A stretch of DNA of 64,000 nucleotides from Draconibacterium halophilum (GCF_010448835.1 NZ_CP048409.1:2116001-2180000); one strand, 5' to 3'; positions 52,561-62,513 are shown, counted from the stretch's first letter. Numbers and translations: made by a program. Notes: generated by a model from the sequence alone, not told the origin.

Positions 52561-52917
52561 ATGCATCGAATTATAGATGATCCTAAGGAACGCCAATGGG
52601 GAATGTTCGTTCATATAGCAGCTTTGGCAACTTTTATTTTGCCGGTAGCCGGTAATATAATTGGCCCCCTAATTATTTATCTTATAAAGAAAGATGAATA
52701 TGAATTTGTAAATGAACAGGGCAAGGAAGTGCTTAATTTTCAGATTACCTGGTCAATCATCTTTTTCATTTCAATCATTTTTATTATTGTGGGAATTGGT
52801 ATTTTAATGTTGGTCGGATTCGGAATTGCCTGGCTGGTTTTGGTAATTGTTGCATCGGTATCGGCAAGCAACGGAACGCCTTATAAATACCCTTTTACCA
52901 TCCGCTTTTTGCAATAA
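52561..52917 (+). CDS. DUF4870 membrane protein
   Basis: 118 residues with three helices (about 17-38, 60-80, 82-102). IDDPKERQWGMFVHIAALATFILPVAGNIIGPLIIYLIKKDEYEFVNEQGKEVLNFQIT is the DUF4870 pattern, including the P-x-x-N/QGK segment. No function is known. It is the second such protein in the window. It is convergent with none and precedes hisS by 87 bases. Confidence 0.85.
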   Translation: MHRIIDDPKERQWGMFVHIAALATFILPVAGNIIGPLIIYLIKKDEYEFVNEQGKEVLNFQITWSIIFFISIIFIIVGIGILMLVGFGIAWLVLVIVASVSASNGTPYKYPFTIRFLQ

Positions 52918-52973
52918 TATTAATTACCAGTTCATTCCTCTTCACATGCTCTGTTTGTTTAAACAGAATTGTT

Positions 52974-52981
52974 TACTTTTG
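52974..52981 (+). promoter_or_regulatory. -7 promoter element of hisS
   Basis: TACTTTTG matches TAnnTTTG, 23 bases before the hisS ATG. A TTTG at 52954-52957 is 16 bases upstream, shorter than the usual 19-21 spacing. Confidence 0.5.
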
Positions 52982-53004
52982 CAGCCTTATAAAATTTTAA
53001 AACG

Positions 53005-54366
53005 ATGGCACAAAAACCTTCGATACCAAAAGGTACCCGAGATTTTTCACCGGCAGAAATGGTGAGAAGAAACTATATTTTCAATACCATTAAAGCTGTT
53101 TTTCGTTTATACGGATTTCAACCCATTGAAACACCGGCAATGGAAAACCTTTCCACTTTAATGGGGAAATATGGCGAAGAGGGGGATAAGCTGCTGTTTA
53201 AAATTTTGAATTCAGGTGATTTTATTTCGAAAGTTCCGCAGGAAATGCTGGACGAGAAAAACTCGAATAAACTCACTTCGAAGCTTTCGGAGAAAGGATT
53301 ACGTTATGATTTAACAGTACCTTTTGCCCGGTACGTGGTGCAATACCGAAATGATATTGCTTTCCCGTTTAAACGCTACCAGATTCAACCGGTTTGGCGT
53401 GCCGACCGACCACAGAAAGGGCGATACCGCGAGTTTTACCAGTGCGATGTAGATGTAATCGGTAGTAACAGTTTGCTAAATGAAGTGGAATTGGTACAAA
53501 TTATTGATAAGGTTTTTCAACGATTGGGAATTAATACGACGGTGAAAATTAACAATCGTAAAATTCTTGCCGGAATTGCAGAAGCCATTGGCGAAGCCGA
53601 CCGGATGGTGGATATTACTGTTGCCATTGATAAATTGGATAAAATAGGTTTGGAAAAGGTAAATGCCGAAATGCTGGATAAAGGGATTTCGCAGGATGCT
53701 GTGGATAAACTTCAACCAATTTTAAAATTGGAAGGCAGTACCGTTGAAAAACTGGCTCAAATTGAAGAGGTAATTGGTGCCACCAAAATTGGCGCCAAAG
53801 GTATTGCCGAAATGCGCACCACGTTTGGCTACCTCGAAAACATTGATTTAAATACAATTGTTGAATTTGATCTGACCCTGGCACGTGGCTTAAATTACTA
53901 TACCGGTGCTATTTTCGAAGTTAAATCGAACGACGTACAAATTGGCAGTATATGCGGTGGTGGCCGTTACGACGACCTGACTGGTATTTTCGGAATGCCC
54001 GATGTTTCGGGTGTTGGTGTTTCGTTTGGTGCAGAGCGTATTTACGATGTACTGGTTCAGTTAGATGCTTTTCCTGAAGAATCGCTGGAAACCACAAAAG
54101 TGTTATTTGTGAACTTTGGAGAAAAAGAAGAAGCGTATTGTTTGCCGGTTTTGGCTCAGCTTCGGGAAAATGGTATTAATGCCGAGATCTTTCCCGAAAG
54201 TGCAAAAATGAAAAAGCAAATGACTTATGCTAACCGTAAGCAAATTTCGTTTGTAATTCTGGCAGGTGATAATGAAATGGCTGCCAGTAAGTTTACCCTA
54301 AAAAATATGGAAACAGGCGAGCAACAACTGCTTGGCTCTGAAGAACTGATAAATATCCTTAAATAG
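53005..54366 (+). CDS. hisS: Histidine--tRNA ligase
   Basis: 453 residues, class II synthetase. Motif 1 region near PIETPAMENLSTLMGKYGEEG, motif 2 RYQIQPVWRADRPQKGRYREFYQCDVDVIG (about 131-160), HisA motif LARGLNYYTGAIFEV (about 291-305) and motif 3 IGSICGGGRYDDLTG and GVGVSFGAERIYD. The C-terminal anticodon-binding domain ends EELINILK. Length is normal for the Bacteroidota type. Single gene with a -7 element upstream. Confidence 0.97.
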   Translation: MAQKPSIPKGTRDFSPAEMVRRNYIFNTIKAVFRLYGFQPIETPAMENLSTLMGKYGEEGDKLLFKILNSGDFISKVPQEMLDEKNSNKLTSKLSEKGLRYDLTVPFARYVVQYRNDIAFPFKRYQIQPVWRADRPQKGRYREFYQCDVDVIGSNSLLNEVELVQIIDKVFQRLGINTTVKINNRKILAGIAEAIGEADRMVDITVAIDKLDKIGLEKVNAEMLDKGISQDAVDKLQPILKLEGSTVEKLAQIEEVIGATKIGAKGIAEMRTTFGYLENIDLNTIVEFDLTLARGLNYYTGAIFEVKSNDVQIGSICGGGRYDDLTGIFGMPDVSGVGVSFGAERIYDVLVQLDAFPEESLETTKVLFVNFGEKEEAYCLPVLAQLRENGINAEIFPESAKMKKQMTYANRKQISFVILAGDNEMAASKFTLKNMETGEQQLLGSEELINILK

Positions 54367-54610
54367 CTGATCAGATTGTCCGATATTGCCAAAATATATT
54401 GAGGCAATGATTGTATCGCTTTCAAACCGACTTGTAAAAACCCTTGGGGGAGACGTGCGTTTTCCATGATTAACGTGTTGATTTTCTTCTCTTTTCAAAC
54501 TGCTGAATTATAAATTGAGTAGTTTAATTCTGTACTTGTCGTCTATTTCCTCAGTTTGAAAATTCATCAATTTTTCCATTTGAAAATTTCACCATTTTAC
54601 AGTTTAAATC

Positions 54611-56113
54611 ATGGCAAATCGTATTTTCGAAATAACACCCCAAAACCTCACTTTTGAGATCATTCAGGATATTCTGGAAAACAATATAAAGCTTAAACTA
54701 TCCGAAATATCCATAGAACTTATTAATAAAAGTAAAAAGTATCTCGATAAAAAACTGGCCCAGGCCGATAAACCACTTTACGGAATTAATACCGGATTTG
54801 GAGCATTATGCGACATCGAGATTTCGAAAGATGGCTTGAGTAAATTACAGGAAAATCTTGTGGTTTCGCATGCTTGTAATATTGGCCCTGAAATACCGGC
54901 AGATGTTGTAAAGCTGATGTTGCTGTTGAAAGCACATGCACTTTCCAAGGGAAATTCAGCAGTGCAGTTGATAACGGTGCAGCGAATTCTTGACCTGTTT
55001 AATAATGATGTTTTACCGGTTGTTTGCGAACAAGGATCGCTTGGTGCAAGTGGAGATTTGGCGCCTCTGGCAAAATTATTTCTGCCTTTACTTGGTTTAG
55101 GCGAAGTAAATTTTGAAGGAAAAAAACAGCAGTCGAATAAAGTGCTCGAAAAATTGGGGTGGGAGCCCATCACACTGGAAGCAAAGGAGGGCCTGGCCTT
55201 GCTAAATGGAACACAGTTTATGAGTGCGCACGCCGTTTATACTTTATTAAAAACCTTTCGGATTATCGATCAGGGCGATATTATCGGAGCACTGTCACTG
55301 GATGCTTTTGATGGTTTGATTGAACCGTTTTCGGAAAATATCCAACGTATTCGTCCGCACAAAGGACAGGCAGAAACGGCGAAGAATTTCAGAAATGTAT
55401 TAACCGGTAGCGAAATGCAGGCCAGAGAAAAAGAGCACATTCAGGATCCTTATTCTTTTCGCTGTATTCCGCAGGTTCATGGTGCTGTAAAAGATGCAGT
55501 TACTTATGTCGCAACGGTTATTGAAACAGAAATTAACTCGGTGACGGATAATCCCACGGTTTTCCCGGACGAGGATTTAATCATTTCAGGAGGCAATTTT
55601 CATGGTGAACCGTTGGCACTTTCGCTCGATTTTTTGGCAATGGCAATAAGCGAACTGGGCAGTATTTCAGAGCGAAGAACGTACCGATTGATTTCAGGAG
55701 AACGCGGATTGCCAGAATTTCTGGTGGCTAATCCGGGGTTAAATTCCGGATTTATGATTCCGCAATATGCAGCCGCTTCAATTGTGAGTCAGAATAAACA
55801 GCTTTGTACGCCTTGTGTAGTCGATTCTATTCCATCGTCGAATGAACAGGAAGATCACGTTAGCATGGGCGGAAATGCCGCAACAAAAACGCTTAAAGTG
55901 GTTTTGAATACCGAAAAAATTCTGGCGATTGAGTTGTATAATGCGGCTCAGGCGATGGATTTTCGTCGACCAATAAAATCGTCGCCATTTATCGAGCGAT
56001 TCATTAAAGAGTACCGCAAAAAGGTAAGTTTTGTTGAAGAGGATATTGTAATGTATGAAGCAATTAATAAAAGCATCGATTTTCTCAATAGTACAAAATT
56101 TAATCGCTTATAA
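54611..56113 (+). CDS. hutH: Histidine ammonia-lyase
   Basis: 500 residues. The MIO cofactor triad Ala-Ser-Gly is in CEQGSLGASGDLAPLAKL (about 140-157); YGINTGFGALCD, GNFHGEPLA and QEDHVSMGGNAATKT are further family blocks. It deaminates histidine to urocanate. The rest of the hut pathway (hutU/hutI/hutG) is not in the window, so it is isolated here. Length fits HAL (about 500). A strong terminator follows 10 bases later. The preceding 244-base gap (54367-54610) shows no gene or clear promoter. Confidence 0.95.
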   Translation: MANRIFEITPQNLTFEIIQDILENNIKLKLSEISIELINKSKKYLDKKLAQADKPLYGINTGFGALCDIEISKDGLSKLQENLVVSHACNIGPEIPADVVKLMLLLKAHALSKGNSAVQLITVQRILDLFNNDVLPVVCEQGSLGASGDLAPLAKLFLPLLGLGEVNFEGKKQQSNKVLEKLGWEPITLEAKEGLALLNGTQFMSAHAVYTLLKTFRIIDQGDIIGALSLDAFDGLIEPFSENIQRIRPHKGQAETAKNFRNVLTGSEMQAREKEHIQDPYSFRCIPQVHGAVKDAVTYVATVIETEINSVTDNPTVFPDEDLIISGGNFHGEPLALSLDFLAMAISELGSISERRTYRLISGERGLPEFLVANPGLNSGFMIPQYAAASIVSQNKQLCTPCVVDSIPSSNEQEDHVSMGGNAATKTLKVVLNTEKILAIELYNAAQAMDFRRPIKSSPFIERFIKEYRKKVSFVEEDIVMYEAINKSIDFLNSTKFNRL

Positions 56114-56122
56114 TTTTCATAT

Positions 56123-56166
56123 AAAAAAACAGGCTGTTTGAGACAATTCAAACAGCCTGTTTTTTT
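56123..56166. terminator. Bidirectional terminator after hutH
   Basis: 19-bp perfect stem AAAAAAACAGGCTGTTTGA with a 6-base loop and its complement, T runs on both strands. Between convergent hutH and the thioredoxin lipoprotein gene. Confidence 0.9.
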
Positions 56167-56181
56167 ATCTTTTATAATTCA

Positions 56182-56685
56182 CTATTCTTTCTTCAGTAAA
56201 ATAGTATTAATGTTTTCCTTAAACATCTTTTTGGTATCTTCTTTGGTACGTGCAATACCCGAAGCCATTGTCGGCTTACCTTCCATTGGAATGTAAAGAA
56301 ATGCCGGAATACTTTTTACACCAAACACAGCAGCCAGTTCGCGTTCAACCTGTGTATCAATTTTATAAACCGTTACTTTGTCGGCAAATTCGGTAGCTAC
56401 TTCTTCCAAAATAGGAGCCGCTGTTCTGCATGGTCCGCACCAATCGGCATAAAAATCGATTAAAGCAGGTTTATCACCTTTGAATTTCCATTCTTTTGGT
56501 GAATTTTCATAATCCCATATTTCTTCCAGAAATATTTCTTTAGTTAACATGGTTGTCGCTTTTCCTGCCTCAGAAACTGATTCTGCCGGTTTTTCACTAT
56601 TATTTTTCTCTGCTTTTGCATTGCATGAGGTGTACCCAAACAACAGAAAAACAGCCATCGTGAGAGTAATAAATCTTGTTTTCAT
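56182..56685 (-). CDS. Thioredoxin-domain lipoprotein
   Basis: 167 residues. Lipoprotein signal (AVFLLFGYTSC, Cys21), a Ser/Glu-rich linker, then a thioredoxin fold with DFYADWCGPCRTAAPILEEV (CGPC about 92-95), TQVERELAAVFGVKSIPAFLYIP (cis-Pro) and a normal end. The full WCGPC active site indicates a disulfide oxidoreductase on the periplasmic side of a membrane, possibly for cytochrome or envelope protein reduction. Single gene. Confidence 0.92.
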   Translation of the reverse strand: MKTRFITLTMAVFLLFGYTSCNAKAEKNNSEKPAESVSEAGKATTMLTKEIFLEEIWDYENSPKEWKFKGDKPALIDFYADWCGPCRTAAPILEEVATEFADKVTVYKIDTQVERELAAVFGVKSIPAFLYIPMEGKPTMASGIARTKEDTKKMFKENINTILLKKE

Positions 56686-56882
56686 TTTATTTCTGTTTTA
56701 CTATTATTAACCTAAAATTCTAAAAATTTGTTCAAATTATATGTAATTATATATATATGTGAATAGCAAACGCTATGCCAAATATTATACCCGTAAAACT
56801 ACAATATATTTTTATTCTTGCCACGCAACCTTTTTTCTTCTTCATTCGTCTATCAGCTGTGATTAAATAAATTTAAAGAGTG

Positions 56883-57590
56883 ATGAAAAAATTAGCATTT
56901 GGAATTTTAATGGGATTACTGGTGGCATTTACCAGTTGTTTGGATGATGATGATAATTATTCCCTGGGAGATTATTGGATTGGTTTTGGAATTTACAAAG
57001 GAGATGGAGAAGGAGTTGGAAGCCTGGTAATGGATAATGGTTATGTTCTGGTTCCTGCAGCTACATCAGGTTCAGGGTGGTTCCATAATATTTCTGATGG
57101 CGACCGTATTTTGGTGAACTACACTATTTTGGATGAAGATGAAACCAGTAGTTCAGAAGAACGCTATTTTGTGAAGATAAACGATATCAGTGATGTATTG
57201 ATGAAAGGCATTCTGGATATCACTGAAGAAAATGAGGATAGTATTGGTAACGATCCGATAATTGTTGAAGATGCATGGATTACCGACAGTTTGTTGAGTT
57301 TCAGACTAAAGTACTGGGGGTATAATGAAACTCATTTTTTAAACCTGGTAAAAGAACCCGGAGAGCTAACGGCTGATGATCAGCCCATTCAACTGGAGTT
57401 GAGACACAATGCCAACGAAGATGAAGAATCGGTTCCGTATACCGCTTATGTATCGTTTAGTTTGAATAGCTTGCGAATAAATGGTCTGGATTCGGTACGT
57501 TTTGAAGTTGTTGCAACCGACTACCAAGGCATTGCTTACCAAGACAGTGGCGTATTTAATTATAGTAATTTGGAATTACCTACGCCATAA
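56883..57590 (+). CDS. NigD-like lipoprotein
   Basis: 235 residues from the ATG at 56883 (a GTG lies 3 bases upstream). Lipoprotein signal (LLVAFTSC), Asp-rich start DDDDNYSLGDYWIGFG, then a beta-rich protein. The layout (DYWIGFGIYKG, later ELRHNANEDEESVPYTAYVSFSL) fits the NigD family of Bacteroidota surface lipoproteins, first noted in Bacteroides nisin-like gene clusters; function unknown. The 197-base region upstream shows no gene. Confidence 0.82.
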   Translation: MKKLAFGILMGLLVAFTSCLDDDDNYSLGDYWIGFGIYKGDGEGVGSLVMDNGYVLVPAATSGSGWFHNISDGDRILVNYTILDEDETSSSEERYFVKINDISDVLMKGILDITEENEDSIGNDPIIVEDAWITDSLLSFRLKYWGYNETHFLNLVKEPGELTADDQPIQLELRHNANEDEESVPYTAYVSFSLNSLRINGLDSVRFEVVATDYQGIAYQDSGVFNYSNLELPTP

Positions 57591-57610
57591 AAATTAAATA
57601 ATGTAAATAC

Positions 57611-57639
57611 AAAAAGGTGCTCAATCGGGCACCTTTTTT
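57611..57639 (+). terminator. Rho-independent terminator after the NigD-like gene
   Basis: AAAAAGGTGC, loop TCAATCGG, GCACCTTTTT. Also works for the convergent S41 protease gene. Confidence 0.85.
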
Positions 57640-57675
57640 AGTACTATTTTATTTGTACTAAACTTTGTTTGTTTT

Positions 57676-59085
57676 CTATTCAGGCCATTGAATTTGCTCT
57701 ATTAGCATTTCCCGTTTGTTTGCATCGAAGCGTGAAAAACCACGATCAAATATTTTATAATCGAAAGTAACTTTTGGAGCACTTTTCATTGCCACAACAG
57801 GTGTTCCGGTTATGTCTTCAATGGCTGCTTTAAACAGCGGATCGTTTTTATCGCCAAGAGGGAAGGTGGCAAACAGATCATCATCAACCGGAATATCGGG
57901 GGCAAAACCGTTTTTAAAATCGGTAACACCTGCCGCATTGGCATAGCGCAAAACAATAGGTTGCAAGCCCCAGTTAGCTATTTCTTCGCTATAAGTTTCG
58001 TTGTAATAATCTTCTGGTTTTAACGTGATTGATGCCGTGTATTTTCCGTAAGTTGTATCTCCTACTGTTACCACCTCATTCATGTAGGCTTTTAGTCCTG
58101 TTATTGAAAGCTCAGAAGCTGATGCAGTTCCAGACCCGGTAAGGAAATGAACCCGGTTTAATCCCATTTTTGTTGGTACCTGGTTGTCGAAATAAACCTC
58201 AACCTGGCTCATAATTTGTCGGTCGATAAAGTAATCCTGGTATTTATCATTCCATTTATAAGTGACAAGAATGCTGTTGTTGTCTACAACGTAAACAGGA
58301 GCAATGCACGAGCACAAGTGTTGCGCTGCAGTAATTGTTCCTCCCGGATTATATCTAAGATCTACAACAAGGTCAGTAGCTCCCTGGCTTATTAAACTAG
58401 CAAAAGCTTCATCGAGTGCATTGTTGAAATCTGAAATAAATTGGGCGTAAAAAATATAGCCTATTTTTCTGCCATCATGTTCAACAATATTGGTTGTTAA
58501 TACCGGATTAAGGGTTAATACCGAAGAGGTGAGGCGAATGGTTGTATCTGGAACAATATTGCTTTCAGCCGGAATACCAATTGTAACATCTGCTTGATCA
58601 CTGTATAGTAATTCACGATAATTTGATTGCGAAAGGTCATTCCCATCTATCTTCATTAAAATGTCACCACGTTTGAATCCTGCTGCTGATGCAGGTGTTT
58701 CAGGATAGACATATTCAACTATTGCAACAATTTTTTGAATCTCAATGAGATTATAAAATGCCAGGGACCAACCATATGTTTTTTCAGTTCCTTCAAAACT
58801 GGCTTCCAGTGCATCCACATCATCGGTAATGTACGACCATTTATCATCTACATAAAGCAATTTAGTAAAATAGGCTTTCGGATCGTTTTCGTACTTATAG
58901 TCAATATCAGGTAATTCATCGTACCAAAGGTAAATATCATTCATTGCTTCGTAAATGAACTTATTTATCTTTTTTGTATATTCCGAAGCCTCCGGTCCGT
59001 CGGGACTAGGATCATCTTTTGAGCAACCAATAAAAATTGCCACGGCTAAAAAAAACAGTATGGTTGTCGTCGCTAAATTTTTCAT
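57676..59085 (-). CDS. S41 family peptidase, lipoprotein
   Basis: 469 residues from the ATG at 59085 (MKNLATTTILFFLAVAIFIGC), chosen over 59106 because it gives a clean lipoprotein signal (Cys21). Domains: helical N-part with FIYEAMNDIYLWYDELP (tail-protease N-term), PDZ around IVEYVYPETPASAAGFKRGDILMKIDG, and the S41 catalytic core with LVVDLRYNPGGTITAA, catalytic Ser in GTASASELSI and a Lys in GDTTYGKYTAS. C-terminal processing protease type. It is followed upstream by the HD phosphodiesterase gene, 74 bases away. Confidence 0.9.
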   Translation of the reverse strand: MKNLATTTILFFLAVAIFIGCSKDDPSPDGPEASEYTKKINKFIYEAMNDIYLWYDELPDIDYKYENDPKAYFTKLLYVDDKWSYITDDVDALEASFEGTEKTYGWSLAFYNLIEIQKIVAIVEYVYPETPASAAGFKRGDILMKIDGNDLSQSNYRELLYSDQADVTIGIPAESNIVPDTTIRLTSSVLTLNPVLTTNIVEHDGRKIGYIFYAQFISDFNNALDEAFASLISQGATDLVVDLRYNPGGTITAAQHLCSCIAPVYVVDNNSILVTYKWNDKYQDYFIDRQIMSQVEVYFDNQVPTKMGLNRVHFLTGSGTASASELSITGLKAYMNEVVTVGDTTYGKYTASITLKPEDYYNETYSEEIANWGLQPIVLRYANAAGVTDFKNGFAPDIPVDDDLFATFPLGDKNDPLFKAAIEDITGTPVVAMKSAPKVTFDYKIFDRGFSRFDANKREMLIEQIQWPE

Positions 59086-59159
59086 AATGTATTTTGTTAC
59101 GTCCACAATTGTTCCAACATCATTTTTATTAACGCAGTATAGGGCGTTTTCGTTTATCC

Positions 59160-61244
59160 CTACTTCTTTTTTTCCTTTTTTTCGTCGGGGTATTCAATTC
59201 GTATATGGTAAATATTTATCAGTTTCTCTAAAAGAGTTGCTTTAATTGTATCAATATCTCTGAACGTAAGATTAGAGTCATCCAGTTGTTTATCTTCAAT
59301 TTTTTTGTCGATCATGCTATCAATAAGCGCCTTTAGGTTCTCGTGTGTCTTTTCTTTCATACTGCGAGAGGCAGCTTCAATTCCGTCAACCAACATAACA
59401 ACTGCTGCTTCTTTCGAGCGTGGAAGAGGCCCCGGGTAATCGAATGCATTTGCATCAACGGTCTTGTCGGGGTTTTGTTCCTGGTGTTTCAGATAGAAAT
59501 ATTTTGCTTTTGTAGTGCCATGATGTGTAGCAATAAACTCAATTATCACTGCCGGAAGCTTGTGTTTTTGTGCCATTTTCACACCATTTTTTACATGGTC
59601 AATAATAACTTCGGCACTTTTTAAATGGCTGATACGGTCGTGAGGATTCATTCCCACTGCCTGGTTTTCGATGAAAAAATTTGGGCGGCCAATTTTGCCA
59701 ATGTCGTGATAAAGAGCCCCGGCCCGTACCAAAAACGGATTTCCTCCAATACGAAGAATTACCTCTTCGGCAAGGTTGGCAATTTGCATCGAGTGCTGAA
59801 AAGTTCCGGGAGCCTGTTCGGCAAGTTTGCGCAACAATGGCTGATTGCTGTCTGATATTTCTATCAGTGTAACATCTGATACAAATCCAAAAAGTTTTTC
59901 GAATATATATACCAATGGATAAACTAACAGAATAAGTACACTGCTTATAGCAAACCACTTTAACATCGAGTAGTCATATGATAAAAATGTACCGTCATGT
60001 ATCAGGTTTAGCGCCGTAAAAATAACCGCGTAGGTTAAAAATACCCATAATGCTGCCAATACCAGGTGTACACGCCGGTGCATTTTATTCAGACTAAAAA
60101 CCGCAATAATACCTGCCGATACCTCCAGCAGTATAAATTCGTAATTATTTGGTGCATAAAAACCCATTAGCAAGGTGGAGATGATAAGCGTAAAAATGGC
60201 CGTTCGCGAATCGAAGAAAGTGCGTATCATTATCGGGAATACTGCAAACGGAACCATGTAAATGTGCAGATTAGGAAAGGTATTTATAAAGTTCGACAGT
60301 AAAATAATGCCCGTCATAAGCATGAGCATAAAACTCAATTTATTTAGCTGTTGAAGAATGTCGCGCCGGTAAAGCAGTAGAAATATAAAAATTAAACTGA
60401 TTAATACCGAAATAAGTAACACTTTACCAATAGAGACCATGTATCTGTTTACATCTTTTCCGCGTTCTTTTTCGTAACTGGCCTTTAACGATTCCAGCAT
60501 CTGGTATTTTTCAGCATCAACAATTTCGCCCTCGAGTACAATTCGTTGTCCCTGTTTTACCATGCCGCGTGTAGCTGAAATTGATTGGGTAATTTCATCA
60601 ATCTCTTTCTGGCTGGTTTCGTTGTCGTACGAAAGATTTGCTGTTATGTACCGTTCAAGGTCAAGGTCGTTTAGCCACGGGAAATTATTTCCTTCGCTAA
60701 CTAGTTTTTGTCTTGTGTTTAAAAGCGCGTTGTAAGCCGATTTCTCGGAATTTAGTTGGTCAATATCTTCTTTTTGAACGATATTTCCAGTACGCTTATT
60801 TATTTCGTTTTTACCTTTCAGTTCTTGATAAATATCAACAGAAAAGAGTAAAATGCCATTGCTGTAAAGCTCATCTAGTTTTGTTGATAGCGAATTAAAC
60901 ATTTTCTTCTTATTCGTATTGGTCGAGTCAATATCGAGTGCAAGATCCTGGCGCAAGCGAGCTATACTCTCGGCTTTTTGGGTAGTATCGTGGGCAAAAT
61001 AAGGAACTAGCGAATTAATCTGTTCTGTTTTTTCATTATTCAGTTCGTTTGCTGTTTTTAAAATCGCAAAGTCGTAAGGTGCCACCAGGTTTTCGTGGCG
61101 CCACGGAAATCCTTTCTGGTATTCGTACTTAAATTTTGGCTCTCCGGGCAATATTAAGTACAAAGCAGCGGCGGTTATCACAAATAAAAGAATTTGGAAA
61201 AGTAACCGTGTGTAGCTTTTTAATCTTCTCAAGAATTTATTCAT
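59160..61244 (-). CDS. 7TM-HD phosphodiesterase, PgpH-like
   Basis: 694 residues. A 7TMR-HDED extracellular domain (about 30-260, NLVAPYDFAILKTANELN; IVLEGEIVDAEKYQML), seven membrane helices (about 270-450), and a cytoplasmic HD domain with PGTFQHSMQIANLAEEV, AGALYHDIGKIGRP (HD) and FIATHHGTTKAKYF. This is the PgpH/YqfF layout, which hydrolyses c-di-AMP in Firmicutes and Bacteroidota. It probably sets cellular c-di-AMP and so osmotic and K+ balance, which links it loosely to the Kef system in this window. Start MNKFLRRLKSYTRLL is the first ATG. Confidence 0.92.
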   Translation of the reverse strand: MNKFLRRLKSYTRLLFQILLFVITAAALYLILPGEPKFKYEYQKGFPWRHENLVAPYDFAILKTANELNNEKTEQINSLVPYFAHDTTQKAESIARLRQDLALDIDSTNTNKKKMFNSLSTKLDELYSNGILLFSVDIYQELKGKNEINKRTGNIVQKEDIDQLNSEKSAYNALLNTRQKLVSEGNNFPWLNDLDLERYITANLSYDNETSQKEIDEITQSISATRGMVKQGQRIVLEGEIVDAEKYQMLESLKASYEKERGKDVNRYMVSIGKVLLISVLISLIFIFLLLYRRDILQQLNKLSFMLMLMTGIILLSNFINTFPNLHIYMVPFAVFPIMIRTFFDSRTAIFTLIISTLLMGFYAPNNYEFILLEVSAGIIAVFSLNKMHRRVHLVLAALWVFLTYAVIFTALNLIHDGTFLSYDYSMLKWFAISSVLILLVYPLVYIFEKLFGFVSDVTLIEISDSNQPLLRKLAEQAPGTFQHSMQIANLAEEVILRIGGNPFLVRAGALYHDIGKIGRPNFFIENQAVGMNPHDRISHLKSAEVIIDHVKNGVKMAQKHKLPAVIIEFIATHHGTTKAKYFYLKHQEQNPDKTVDANAFDYPGPLPRSKEAAVVMLVDGIEAASRSMKEKTHENLKALIDSMIDKKIEDKQLDDSNLTFRDIDTIKATLLEKLINIYHIRIEYPDEKKEKKK

Positions 61245-61367
61245 ACACCGAATATCGATATTTTGATTTAAATAACAATCGCTTGTACAGGCTTCTTTTC
61301 AAACAAACTCTTAATATCTCGTTGACAAATTAGGTTTGATGAAAAGTTTGTAAAGCCCATTTTTTCT

Positions 61368-61375
61368 TAGTTTTG
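61368..61375 (+). promoter_or_regulatory. -7 promoter element of the NlpC/P60 gene
   Basis: TAGTTTTG matches TAnnTTTG, about 61 bases before the ATG at 61437. A TTTG at 61347-61350 is 17 bases upstream. Confidence 0.4.
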
Positions 61376-61436
61376 TGTTTATACACATCAAACAGGTGTT
61401 GTTCCTGTTTTACAAAATAAAATTAAGAAAATATTG

Positions 61437-62222
61437 ATGAACTACGGCATTTCAAATTTAAGTATTATTCCTGTTCGGCTTGAGCCTTCGGAAAAAAGCG
61501 AAATGGTTACCCAAATTCTTTTTGGCGAACACTTTGAAATGCGCGAGCAAATGGTTGGCTGGACTAACGTAAAACTGGCTTACGATGGGCACGAAGGCTG
61601 GATTGATACGAAAATGATTACGCCGATAAATAGCCGTACACTAAACAAAATTGAAAAAAGTCCAACCGCCGTAACATCCGATATTATTACCATTGTTCCT
61701 GTTAACGATGAGCAAAACCTTATGCTGGCAGCCGGAAGTACATTGCCGGTTTGGAGACCATATTTGAAACAGTTTTCAGCAATACAAGACACTTATCTGG
61801 CAACCGGCGAGGTTATTTACGGGAAACTTAAAAATCCGCGCGAAATTGCCATAAAACAAGCGCTGAAATATTTTAATGCACCGTATCTTTGGGGAGGACG
61901 AACGCCGTTTGGTGTTGATTGTAGCGGTTTTACCCAAATTATATACAAAATGATTGGTATAAAATTGCCGCGTGATGCCAGCGAACAGGTAAAAGTAGGA
62001 ATTGCTTTGAGTTTTGTTGATGAGGCAGAACCCGGTGATCTTGCATTTTTCGACGATGAAGAAGGAAATATTGTTCATGTGGGAATTATTTGGAAACGCA
62101 ATAAAATTATTCATGCATCAGGGCAGGTGCGTATCGATAATGTCGATCAGTTTGGAATTTTTAATATCGATACGCAACGTTATACCCACAAAATGCGTGT
62201 AATGAAGAAAATAATAGAATAA
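61437..62222 (+). CDS. NlpC/P60 family endopeptidase with SH3 region
   Basis: 261 residues from the ATG at 61437 (a TTG lies 3 bases upstream). No signal peptide. N-terminal SH3b-like domain (IIPVRLEPSEKSEMVTQILFGEHFEM, GWTNVKLAYDGHEGWID), then NlpC/P60: APYLWGGRTPFGVDCSGFTQIIYKMIG (catalytic Cys in DCSGF, about 164), HVGIIW (His) and KIIHASG. It likely cleaves D-Glu-gamma-diaminopimelate bonds in peptide. Absence of export signal suggests cytoplasmic muropeptide recycling or a non-classical route. A 30-residue ORF follows directly. Confidence 0.9.
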   Translation: MNYGISNLSIIPVRLEPSEKSEMVTQILFGEHFEMREQMVGWTNVKLAYDGHEGWIDTKMITPINSRTLNKIEKSPTAVTSDIITIVPVNDEQNLMLAAGSTLPVWRPYLKQFSAIQDTYLATGEVIYGKLKNPREIAIKQALKYFNAPYLWGGRTPFGVDCSGFTQIIYKMIGIKLPRDASEQVKVGIALSFVDEAEPGDLAFFDDEEGNIVHVGIIWKRNKIIHASGQVRIDNVDQFGIFNIDTQRYTHKMRVMKKIIE

Positions 62223-62223
62223 A

Positions 62224-62316
62224 ATGGAACACATCGAACTTGTTATTTATGTTGCTCTTTTTGTAGCCGCGGTGTACCTGGTTGTAAAACATTGGAAAAC
62301 AGGCCGTAAAAAGTGA
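62224..62316 (+). CDS. Putative 30-residue single-pass membrane protein
   Basis: An ORF starting one base after the NlpC/P60 stop: acidic start (MEHIEL), one hydrophobic helix (VIYVALFVAAVYLVV, about 7-21) and a basic end (KHWKTGRKK), the usual charge layout for a small inner-membrane protein. No Shine-Dalgarno, but close spacing favours coupled translation. I do not recognise a family. Confidence 0.5.
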   Translation: MEHIELVIYVALFVAAVYLVVKHWKTGRKK

Positions 62317-62513
62317 AATGTGGAAAGAAGGGATTGATGTTGATGAAGCATTGTGACGATTGATTTGGCGCTTGTGGCTCGAAACTCGAAACGTTTTTGC
62401 TTTGTGAAACTTTGCGTTTGAATGAGATTGAATTTGAAGAAGCACTGAGATAGTAAGACTATGAGATGGGGGACCTCCAGATCGAAACTTGTAGCTAGCT
62501 TAACCGCAACATT

